13,905 bases of DNA from JBPCOB01 sp051000715 (lineage in GTDB: Bacteria > Actinomycetota > Actinomycetes > JALYNC01). Every line of letters starts with the position of its first letter. The stretch's first letter is position 1. The notes beneath the pieces are model-generated. The model searched no databases, was not told where the DNA came from, and saw only the letters and a list, made by a program, of their open reading frames with translations. The translations under genes and the position numbers were made by a program. This document shows, in pieces, positions 1 to 5,190 of the stretch. The stretch covers positions 1 through 13,905 of the forward strand of contig JBPCOB010000161.1 in assembly GCA_051000715.1 (NCBI GenBank), read 5' to 3'.

Positions 1-752
1 ATGCCGGGTCGCGGGCTGCCCATGCCGGGACGGCCGGGGGCGCCCATGCCGGGACGGCCGGGGGCGCCCATGCCGGGACGGCCGGTCCCCGGGCCAGTCG
101 GGCGGGCCGGGTACATGCCCGGGCCGGGCCGGGGGCCGCCCGGACCGGCACCCTGGGGCCGCTGCGGAACCGCGCCCGGAATGGGACGCGGGCCGCCGGG
201 GCGCGGTGGCATTCCCGGCATCCCGGGCACGCCCGGAATCCCCGGGCGGTCGCCGCCGGGCCGGGACATGCCGGGGATGCCTGGCCGTGGACCGGCCGGG
301 CGCGGTGGCATGGCGGGCACCGCACTGCGATCGGGCGGAGAGGTGAAGGGGTTGTTGCCTGGCCGCGGGCCCGGCCGGGGGCCGGGGAGCGGGCGCGGCA
401 TTCCGACCCCGGGGCGCGCGGTGCCGTCAGCCGGCGCCGGCAGGGAACCGGGATGGGACGGCACCGGGGTGACCGGGCCGGCTGGCGCCTGCGAGGCAGG
501 CGCGGCGACGGCGGGCTGCGCCGGGCCTACCGAGGTGGGGCGTGCGGGCAGGGTTGGAGCGCCGTTGCCGGCCACCGCGCCGTTGCCGGCCACCGCCGGC
601 GGGAAGACTTCCTTGAGCTTGCGAACCACCGGCGCCTCGATCGTCGAGGATGCCGATCGGACGAACTCCCCCAGCTCGGTGAGCTTGGCCATCAAGACCT
701 TGCTCTCTACCCCGAACTCCTTGGCGAGCTCGTAGACCCGGACCTTGGCCAC
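1..752 (-). CDS. infB: Translation initiation factor IF-2, N-terminal part (cut by left edge)
   Basis: IF-2 is the GTPase that brings initiator fMet-tRNA to the 30S subunit and promotes subunit joining. Only the first 250 codons are present; the GTPase domain lies beyond the left edge. The frame is open from a GTG at 752-750 to position 1. The protein begins MAKVRVYELAKEFGVESK, the typical IF2_N helical domain (about residues 1-53, ending KLKEVFPPA). A Pro/Gly/Ala-rich low-complexity linker follows, including NNPFTS and collagen-like GIPG, GMPG and GRPGMGAP repeats, as in other actinobacterial IF-2 proteins. AGGAG (757-761) precedes the GTG with a 4-nt spacer. It is the last gene seen of the rimP-nusA-ylxR-infB operon, 87 nt after ylxR. 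The start and identity are secure; function is assigned from the N-terminus and context. Confidence 0.95.
   Translation of the reverse strand, partial: MAKVRVYELAKEFGVESKVLMAKLTELGEFVRSASSTIEAPVVRKLKEVFPPAVAGNGAVAGNGAPTLPARPTSVGPAQPAVAAPASQAPAGPVTPVPSHPGSLPAPADGTARPGVGMPRPLPGPRPGPRPGNNPFTSPPDRSAVPAMPPRPAGPRPGIPGMSRPGGDRPGIPGVPGMPGMPPRPGGPRPIPGAVPQRPQGAGPGGPRPGPGMYPARPTGPGTGRPGMGAPGRPGMGAPGRPGMGSPRPG
21..85. repeat. 24-bp tandem repeat inside infB
   Basis: Two perfect 24-bp copies (21-44 and 45-68) and a third partial copy of 17 bp (69-85). Read on the minus strand the unit encodes GRPGMGAP. The unit is a multiple of three, so copy number can change without breaking infB. It lies in the disordered linker of IF-2. 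Confidence 0.9.
559..594. repeat. 18-bp tandem duplication inside infB
   Basis: Two perfect 18-bp copies, 559-576 and 577-594, encode VAGNGA twice on the minus strand, immediately after the IF2_N domain. The duplication is in frame, so it lengthens the linker without harm. Confidence 0.85.
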
Positions 753-839
753 TGGACTCCTGTCTCGGTCCGCGGCTGGTCCGCGCGACCGTGGTCACTA
801 ATGCATGGTGCTACTCATCGCGTTGTGCTCATCGAGCGC

Positions 840-1160
840 TCATTCGCCGTCTCGACCCGCTTCCGACTCGACTGTCTTGCCGACCGTACGCCGCACCGAC
901 GCCTGCTCCTCGACGTACGCCCGCAGGGAACCGGCGTCGAACGGACCAGCGAGGCGAAGTGCCCGCGGGAACGCTCGCTGGCGCTCGGCGAGGTCGAGGC
1001 AGCCCGGATCGAGGTGCACGAACGCGCCTCGGCCGGGCAACCGGCCGCGGGGGTCAGGCACCAGGGCGGCCGAGACTCCCACGACTCGCAACAGGTCTGG
1101 CTTCGACGCCCGCGACCGGCAGCCCACACAGGTGCGCACCGGCGTCGTACGACGAACCAC
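840..1160 (-). CDS. ylxR: YlxR-family (DUF448) RNA-binding protein
   Basis: A small nucleic-acid-binding protein of the YlxR/DUF448 family, nearly always encoded between nusA and infB. Family members are proposed to act in transcription regulation or RNase P modulation; its role here is not known. The 106-aa product has the family hallmarks RTCVGCR (residues 9-15) and GRLPGRGAFV (39-48), followed by a helical part with LAERQRAFPRALR. The chosen GTG (1160-1158) starts 8 nt after the nusA stop; the Shine-Dalgarno is weak, so coupling to nusA translation is likely. The last residues (ESEAGRDGE) are not distinctive. An overlapping frame continues to a stop at 815 and ends MSTTR, so the C-terminus may be frameshifted (see findings). 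Confidence 0.93.
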   Translation of the reverse strand: MVRRTTPVRTCVGCRSRASKPDLLRVVGVSAALVPDPRGRLPGRGAFVHLDPGCLDLAERQRAFPRALRLAGPFDAGSLRAYVEEQASVRRTVGKTVESEAGRDGE

Positions 1161-1168
1161 CCGGCAGT

Positions 1169-2206
1169 CTAGCGCACCAGCGCGCCGGCGGAACCCGGCA
1201 TTCCGGCGGTGCTCGTGTCCACCGGCGGCTCGGCATCGGAGTGGATGTCGATTCGCCAGCCGGTGAGCCGCGCCGCGAGCCGGGCGTTCTGCCCCTCCTT
1301 GCCGATGGCGAGGGAGAGCTGATAGTCAGGAACGACGACTCGGGCCGAACGATTCCCCTCGTCGACCACGGCGACCGAGGTGACCGTCGCCGGCGAGAGC
1401 GCGTTGGCGACGAACCGGGCCGGGTCCTCCGACCAGTCGATGATGTCGACCTTCTCGCCGTGCAGCTCGGAGACCACAGCCCGTACCCGAGCCCCCATCG
1501 GGCCGATGCAGGCACCCCGGGCCCGGACCGCTGACACGTTGGACCGTACGGCGATCTTGGACCGGTGGCCGGCCTCCCGGGCCACGGCGACGATCTCGAA
1601 GGTGCCGTCGGCGATCTCGGGAACCTCCAGGGCGAACAGCTTGCGAACCAGGTTGGGATGGCTGCGGGACAGGGTGATCGCAGGCCCGCGGACCCCCTTG
1701 TGCACCTGCAGGACGTAGCAGCGCAGCCGGCTGCCGTGGGTGTAGCTCTCGCCGGGGACCTGCTCGGTCGGCGACAGCACCGCCTCGACGTTGCCGAGGT
1801 CGACCAGCACGTTGCGGCCACCGGCGGCCGTGGGGGCACCCGACTGCTGGATCACGCCAGCGACCACGTCGCCCTCGCGGCCGGCGTACTCCCCGTAGGT
1901 CAGCTCCTGCTCGGCGTCCCGTAGCCGCTGAAGGATGACCTGCTTGGCGGTCATGGCGGCGATCCGGCCGAAGCCGGTGGGGGTGTCGTCGTGCTCAGGC
2001 TCGGGCTCCCCGTCGGCACCGATCTCGCGGGCGTAGACGGTGACTTCGCCGGTCGTGCGATTCAGCGCCACCCGGGCCGACTCCGAGGCTCCCTCCGTCC
2101 GCGAGTAGGCGGCGAGGAGAGCCACCTCGATCGCCTCAACCACGGTTTCGAAGGAGATGTCCTTCTCCCGCACCAGCCCTCGCAGGGCCGTCATGTCGAT
2201 GTTCAT
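1169..2206 (-). CDS. nusA: Transcription termination/antitermination protein NusA
   Basis: Binds RNA polymerase and nascent RNA and modulates pausing, termination and antitermination, including at rRNA operons. The 345-aa protein shows the NusA N-terminal RNAP-binding domain (about 1-105), an S1 domain (about 110-180), KH1 with GACIGPMGARVRAV (231-244) and KH2 with IGKEGQNARLAARLTGWRIDI (301-321). The C-terminal acidic repeats of E. coli NusA are absent, as is usual in actinobacteria. The ATG (2206-2204) overlaps the rimP stop by 4 nt (ATGA) and AAGGAGG lies just upstream within the end of rimP, so both a ribosome binding site and translational coupling are present. It forms an operon with rimP, ylxR and infB. 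Confidence 0.98.
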   Translation of the reverse strand: MNIDMTALRGLVREKDISFETVVEAIEVALLAAYSRTEGASESARVALNRTTGEVTVYAREIGADGEPEPEHDDTPTGFGRIAAMTAKQVILQRLRDAEQELTYGEYAGREGDVVAGVIQQSGAPTAAGGRNVLVDLGNVEAVLSPTEQVPGESYTHGSRLRCYVLQVHKGVRGPAITLSRSHPNLVRKLFALEVPEIADGTFEIVAVAREAGHRSKIAVRSNVSAVRARGACIGPMGARVRAVVSELHGEKVDIIDWSEDPARFVANALSPATVTSVAVVDEGNRSARVVVPDYQLSLAIGKEGQNARLAARLTGWRIDIHSDAEPPVDTSTAGMPGSAGALVR

Positions 2207-2694
2207 CCGGAGCCTCCTTCCTCGTCCTCCCGCCGGAACTCCACCTGTACGGCGCCGGCTCCGAGCTCAGCGAGCGGCACTCGGCGCTGCTCGCCGGCCA
2301 CGTCGAACAGGACCGCCTCCTCGTCGGCCTCGACCACCCGACCATCGAGCGAACCGCCGGCCCGTAACGGCACCCGCACCCGCCGGCCGGCGGCTCGCCG
2401 CCAGTGCCGGGCCGCCGTCAGCGGGCGGTCGACTCCAGGCGAGGTGACCTCCAGGACATACGGCGACTGCCCCATCGCGTCGCCGGCGTCCAGGGCCGCA
2501 GCCACCGCCGTACTCACTTCGGCCACCACGTCGAGGCTCACCCCGCCGTCCCGGTCAACCACCAGCCGGAGCAGCCGGCGGCGGCCGGCCGGGCTCACTA
2601 CGATCTCCTCCAGGTCGCAGCCGGCCGCAGCCACCATCGGCTCGACGAACGCGCGCAGCCGGGCGCCTTCGACAGCCTCGACGCGGGGAGTCAT
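2203..2694 (-). CDS. rimP: Ribosome maturation factor RimP
   Basis: RimP is needed for late assembly of the 30S subunit. The 163-aa product has an N-terminal alpha/beta domain with the RimP hallmark YVLEVTSPGVDRPLT (79-93) and a C-terminal SH3-like domain (about 95-155, GRRVRVPL...GRVVEADEEAVLFDV). The ATG at 2694-2692 is chosen because GAGGAGG sits 6 nt upstream; the frame stays open to 2847, but that extension (rich in G, A, P) is not RimP-like. It is the first gene of the rimP-nusA-ylxR-infB operon, divergent from the lipoprotein gene at 2883. Confidence 0.97.
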   Translation of the reverse strand: MTPRVEAVEGARLRAFVEPMVAAAGCDLEEIVVSPAGRRRLLRLVVDRDGGVSLDVVAEVSTAVAAALDAGDAMGQSPYVLEVTSPGVDRPLTAARHWRRAAGRRVRVPLRAGGSLDGRVVEADEEAVLFDVAGEQRRVPLAELGAGAVQVEFRREDEEGGSG

Positions 2695-2701
2695 CGGTGA
2701 C
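2695..2701 (-). promoter_or_regulatory. rimP ribosome binding region
   Basis: On the minus strand GAGGAGG is followed by TCACCG and ATG. This strong Shine-Dalgarno fixes the rimP start at 2694 and rules out the longer open frame reaching 2847. The Shine-Dalgarno core itself extends to about 2707. Confidence 0.8.
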
Positions 2702-2743
2702 CTCCTCGGGCTGCTTTGCTCTTGTGCCGTTACGGCGTGCGGA

Positions 2744-2749
2744 AGCCTA
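2744..2749 (-). promoter_or_regulatory. Candidate -10 box for the rimP operon
   Basis: On the minus strand the sequence reads GTTAGGCTTC, containing TAGGCT (TANNNT form), about 50 nt upstream of the rimP ATG. No convincing -35 hexamer lies 16-19 nt further upstream. The same TAGGCT hexamer occurs upstream of proS (6907-6912). This is an inference from pattern only. Confidence 0.35.
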
Positions 2750-2790
2750 ACGTCCGCCGCCGGGTGCGCGGTTCCGCCAACCGGCCCGAC

Positions 2791-2809
2791 GGCCGGCGCG
2801 GAGCCGGCC
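2791..2809. repeat. Inverted repeat in the rimP/lipoprotein divergent region
   Basis: GGCCGGC (2791-2797), a 5-nt loop GCGGA and GCCGGCC (2803-2809) form a perfect 7-bp stem. It lies between the divergent starts of rimP (2694) and the lipoprotein gene (2883), upstream of both. It could be a protein binding site or an mRNA hairpin, or simply a product of GC-rich composition. The rest of the 188-nt intergenic region shows no gene. Confidence 0.4.
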
Positions 2810-2882
2810 ATGGCGAAGCCGGCAGCGCAGGGGCAGCCATGGAACACTCGGATTTGCGGCTCGAGGACCCCGGAGGACCCAC

Positions 2883-3368
2883 GTGCACTCGCGGCGGGCC
2901 GAACTGTCGCGGCGGGGAGTGCTCGGCCTGTCCGCCGGTGCGCTGCTCAGCGGCTGCCTGCCAGGAAGGCACCGCGCGGACCGGCCGCTCCCTCCCGACC
3001 CGGACCTCGTGGTGACAGCCTCGGTTCGCACCGACGAGCTGGCCCTCGTCGCGGCCTACGACGCCGCCATCGACACCTTTCCGGCCCTCGCCCCCACGCT
3101 GGCACCGATGCGCCAGCACCACCAGGACCACCTGGCCGCCCTTCCACCTGACGCTCGGAGCGGCTCGCCGAGGGCTGTCCAGCGGGCAACGACCTCGGAT
3201 CAGGCCGCCGTTCTGCGTTCATTGGTTGCCGCCGAGCGGGCCGCCGCAGCGACCCGGATCGCCGACTGCCTGTCCGCATCGGTGCGGCTGGCTCCGCTAC
3301 TAGCCAGCATCGGCGCCAGCGAGGCGGCGCACGCGAGCGTGCTGGCCGGCGTAGGGAGGTTCCGATGA
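2883..3368 (+). CDS. Putative Tat-exported lipoprotein, helical ferritin-like
   Basis: Function not known. The 161-aa product starts with a Tat-like signal: SRRGVLG (residues 9-15), a short hydrophobic stretch and the lipobox LSGC (22-25), predicting lipid attachment at Cys25 and location on the outer face of the membrane. The mature part is helix-rich with scattered acidic/His residues (E52, D60, H79, H80, H83, E118 and an ExxH at 147-150) in an arrangement reminiscent of ferritin-like four-helix proteins; iron binding is an inference. The GTG at 2883 has GGAGG (2872-2876) 6 nt upstream. The stop overlaps the next gene's ATG (ATGA), so the two are translationally coupled. Position and pairing resemble Rv2843-Rv2844 of M. 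tuberculosis. Confidence 0.75.
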   Translation: MHSRRAELSRRGVLGLSAGALLSGCLPGRHRADRPLPPDPDLVVTASVRTDELALVAAYDAAIDTFPALAPTLAPMRQHHQDHLAALPPDARSGSPRAVQRATTSDQAAVLRSLVAAERAAAATRIADCLSASVRLAPLLASIGASEAAHASVLAGVGRFR

Positions 3369-3826
3369 GCCGGCGGGTTGCGGAAGCTTCGCTACAGGCG
3401 TGGCTGGCGGGGGAGCACGCCGCGATCTACGGCTACGGCGTCCTCGGGGCCCGGCTGCCCGCGCGGTTACGGCCGGCCGCGGTGGCGGCGCTGAATGCGC
3501 ATCGCGGCCGGCGCGACGCGCTGCAGGCACTGGTGGCCGGGCGCGGGTTGGCCCCGGTCCCCGCGGCGCCGGCGTACGACCTGCCTGCGCCGGTACGCGA
3601 CGCAGCCGACGCGCTCCGACTGGCGATCGAGCTCGAGGAGCGCCTCGCCGCGGTGAGCTACGGAGTCGTGGCCACCGCGGACACCACCGACGTACGCCGG
3701 GTAGCCGCAGTCGCGATGCAGGAGCAGGCGGTTCGGGCCGCCGGCTGGCGCTCGCTGGACCGAATCGCTCCGCCGACCACCCCCTTTCCTGGCCGGCCCG
3801 GGATGACAGGCAACTCTTCGCCCTGA
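3365..3826 (+). CDS. DUF4439 ferritin-like domain protein
   Basis: A 153-aa, all-helical protein of the DUF4439 type (ferritin-like superfamily), commonly found beside rimP/proS in actinobacteria; its biochemical role is not established. The first helix carries AWLAGEHAAIYGYGVLGA (12-29, E17 and H18), followed by HRGRRD (46-51), a YDLPAPVRD segment (71-79), a Glu-rich helix IELEERLAAVSYGVV (88-102) and a last helix with E120. E17, H46, E89/E92 and E120 are candidate metal ligands by analogy with ferritin-like folds, which is an inference. It has no signal peptide, although its partner does. The ATG overlaps the upstream lipoprotein stop by 4 nt. The Pro-rich C-terminal tail (about 136-153) is probably disordered. 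Confidence 0.85.
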   Translation: MSRRVAEASLQAWLAGEHAAIYGYGVLGARLPARLRPAAVAALNAHRGRRDALQALVAGRGLAPVPAAPAYDLPAPVRDAADALRLAIELEERLAAVSYGVVATADTTDVRRVAAVAMQEQAVRAAGWRSLDRIAPPTTPFPGRPGMTGNSSP

Positions 3827-3833
3827 ACGGGCG
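3819..3833 (+). terminator. Weak hairpin at the end of the DUF4439 gene
   Basis: CGCCC (3819-3823), loop TGAAC, GGGCG (3829-3833). The loop contains the TGA stop. There is no T-run, and the 5-bp stem is short, so it is at most a weak or factor-assisted terminator. Confidence 0.25.
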
Positions 3834-3883
3834 GATTGTCGCCTCTTGGTCGGGCCAGTCCACTCGACCTCGAATTTCGTAAG

Positions 3884-3897
3884 ACAATGTACTGTGT
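3884..3897 (+). promoter_or_regulatory. Leaderless promoter and palindromic operator of the toxin-antitoxin module
   Basis: TACTGT (3890-3895) fits the TANNNT -10 form and ends 6 nt before the antitoxin ATG (3902), with no Shine-Dalgarno in between, so transcription probably starts at or next to the ATG. An imperfect palindrome, ACA-nn-GTAC-nn-TGT (3884-3897), overlaps this -10 box. Ribbon-helix-helix antitoxins commonly repress their own promoter by binding palindromes of this size. The surrounding 35 nt are clearly richer in A+T than the rest of the window. Confidence 0.5.
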
Positions 3898-3901
3898 CCG
3901 T

Positions 3902-4153
3902 ATGACGATGCTCAGTTTCCGGGTCGAGGAGGCCGACGCACGCGACGCGCAAGCGTGGGCTGATCGTCTGGGTGTGCACCGATCGGATCTGCTGCGCGAC
4001 GCCCTTCGCCGTCACGTGCTTCGGCTGGCGAGCGAAGTGGACGCGGAGACCTGGGCGAGCAAGCCGCTGGACGCCGACGAACTCTCCCTCGCAGCAGCTG
4101 CGGATTGGGGGCCGGCGGAGGAATGGGCCGACTGGGCCGATGCAGCGAGGTGA
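3902..4153 (+). CDS. Ribbon-helix-helix (CopG/MazE-like) antitoxin
   Basis: Probable antitoxin of the adjacent MazF-like toxin; expected to bind DNA as a dimer and to neutralise the toxin with its C-terminal tail. The 83-aa product begins with a short beta strand MLSFRVE (3-9), then two helices (about 12-23 and 26-42, GVHRSDLLRDALRRHVL), the classic RHH arrangement. An acidic, Trp-containing tail follows (W51, W69, W75, W78), suited to docking on the toxin. The ATG at 3902 is chosen because the RHH strand starts right there; the open frame reaches back to 3836, but that part looks non-coding. The stop overlaps the toxin start by 14 nt. Confidence 0.82.
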   Translation: MTMLSFRVEEADARDAQAWADRLGVHRSDLLRDALRRHVLRLASEVDAETWASKPLDADELSLAAAADWGPAEEWADWADAAR

Positions 4154-4448
4154 GGTCTGGTTCGCCGCGACACCAGGCGGCGACCGACCCGTGCTCGTCC
4201 TGACTCGTGACCCGGTCGCCGACCGGATCGGATCGGTCGTCGTGGCGGCGCTTACCCGCAACGTTCGCGGGCTCGTGTCCGAATTCGAGCTGACTCCGGG
4301 CGAGGATGGCGTGCCGAGCACCTGCGTTGCCAACTTCGACAACCTCCACACGCTGTCGAAAGGGGCCTTTCGTCGACGCGTCACCTCGCTCTCGTCAGCA
4401 CGAATGGCTCACGCCTGCAGGGTGCTCCAAGCAGCAGCGGGTTGCTGA
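4140..4448 (+). CDS. MazF/PemK-family endoribonuclease toxin
   Basis: Type II toxin expected to cut RNA at short specific sequences and stop growth when its antitoxin is lost. The 102-aa product begins MQRGEVWFA, the standard MazF opening, followed by GGDRPVLVLTRD (13-24), AALTRN (36-41) and STCVANFDNLHTLSKGAF (60-77). R16 and T39 align by eye with the catalytic Arg25 and Thr48 of Bacillus subtilis MazF, so the enzyme appears intact. The length is typical, with a slightly short C-terminus. The ATG lies inside the antitoxin gene (14-nt overlap, different frame), which ties toxin translation to that of the antitoxin. RNA target specificity cannot be read from the sequence. Confidence 0.9.
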   Translation: MQRGEVWFAATPGGDRPVLVLTRDPVADRIGSVVVAALTRNVRGLVSEFELTPGEDGVPSTCVANFDNLHTLSKGAFRRRVTSLSSARMAHACRVLQAAAGC

Positions 4449-4479
4449 GGCCTGAGCCCGAGGTGTCGCGTGACCGCGC

Positions 4480-5190
4480 CTATTCGGCGGACCAGTCGTC
4501 AACGAGCGGGAGCAGCTCCGAGAGCGCCGAGATGGTGGCGTCCGGCTCGACGTCGTACCCGGGGACGTAGTCGTTGGGCAGCAAGACCGCTCGCATGCCC
4601 ATCGCCTTGGCGCCGAAGATGTCGTCATGCGGCCGGTCGCCCACGAAGACCGCTCGGGCTGGATCCTGCACCGCCAGCTCCGACAGCACCGCCTCGAACG
4701 CCTCTCGGTGCGGCTTCACGTGCGTCAGCTCGCTGGTGTAGACCCTGGCATCCAGCAGGTCGGCCACCCCGTCGCGCTCGAGGATGCGCTCGTGCCACTC
4801 CCGCGGCCAATGCGTGTTCGATAGCAGCCCGGTCTTGATCCCGCGATCCGTCAGCGCGCGAAGCAACGGGGCCGCCTGCGGATCGGTGTAGGTGTGCGGG
4901 GTGAAGGCCTCGAAGTGGGCGGCCAACGCTCCACCGTGCAGTGCGCGGTCGATCAGCAGGCCGGTCGAGGCGGTGGCCGCGGCGACCACGTCATCGATCG
5001 TCCCGCTGCGGCCGCTGCGCACCGCCTCGGCCCACCATTCCCGCTCTGCGTCGACCAGCGCCGCCGCCAGCTCGTCGGCTCGCTCGGGCGCCAGCAGCCG
5101 AGCGGCCGCGAGCCACAGGTCGAGCAGGTCCAGGTCGTGAAAGGGCGTCAGCGTTCCGCCCCAGTCGAAGACGACCGCCTCGACCGTCAC
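4480..5190 (-). CDS. HAD-superfamily hydrolase
   Basis: A haloacid-dehalogenase-type hydrolase, probably a small-molecule phosphatase; the substrate is not known. The 236-aa protein has motif I FDWGGTLT (8-15, nucleophile D9), a helical cap (about 18-95), motif II LLSNTHW (122-128, S124), motif III K159 (HVKPHREAF) and motif IV VGDRPHDDIFGAKAMGM (183-199, D185, D189/D190). The usual second Asp of motif I (DxD) is replaced by Gly11 (DWGGT), as in one HAD subgroup. The GTG start overlaps the proS stop by 4 nt (GTGA), so it is co-translated with proS. The gene is convergent with mazF; the 31 nt between them show no clear terminator. Confidence 0.92.
   Translation of the reverse strand: MTVEAVVFDWGGTLTPFHDLDLLDLWLAAARLLAPERADELAAALVDAEREWWAEAVRSGRSGTIDDVVAAATASTGLLIDRALHGGALAAHFEAFTPHTYTDPQAAPLLRALTDRGIKTGLLSNTHWPREWHERILERDGVADLLDARVYTSELTHVKPHREAFEAVLSELAVQDPARAVFVGDRPHDDIFGAKAMGMRAVLLPNDYVPGYDVEPDATISALSELLPLVDDWSAE

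Noticed and set aside
1..735. Long plus-strand open frame rich in MPGR repeats
   Set aside because: It is the antisense of the infB Gly/Pro-rich linker. The minus-strand frame gives a clear IF2_N domain with a GTG start and Shine-Dalgarno.
1470..1520. NusA KH1 differs from the E. coli type (SNVSAVRARGACIGPMG)
   Set aside because: Actinobacterial NusA proteins such as that of M. tuberculosis have nearly the same wording (SNVAGLNAKGACIGPMG), so it is a lineage feature.
4449..4479. Possible terminator between mazF and the HAD gene
   Set aside because: No stem longer than 3-4 bp and no T-run could be found.
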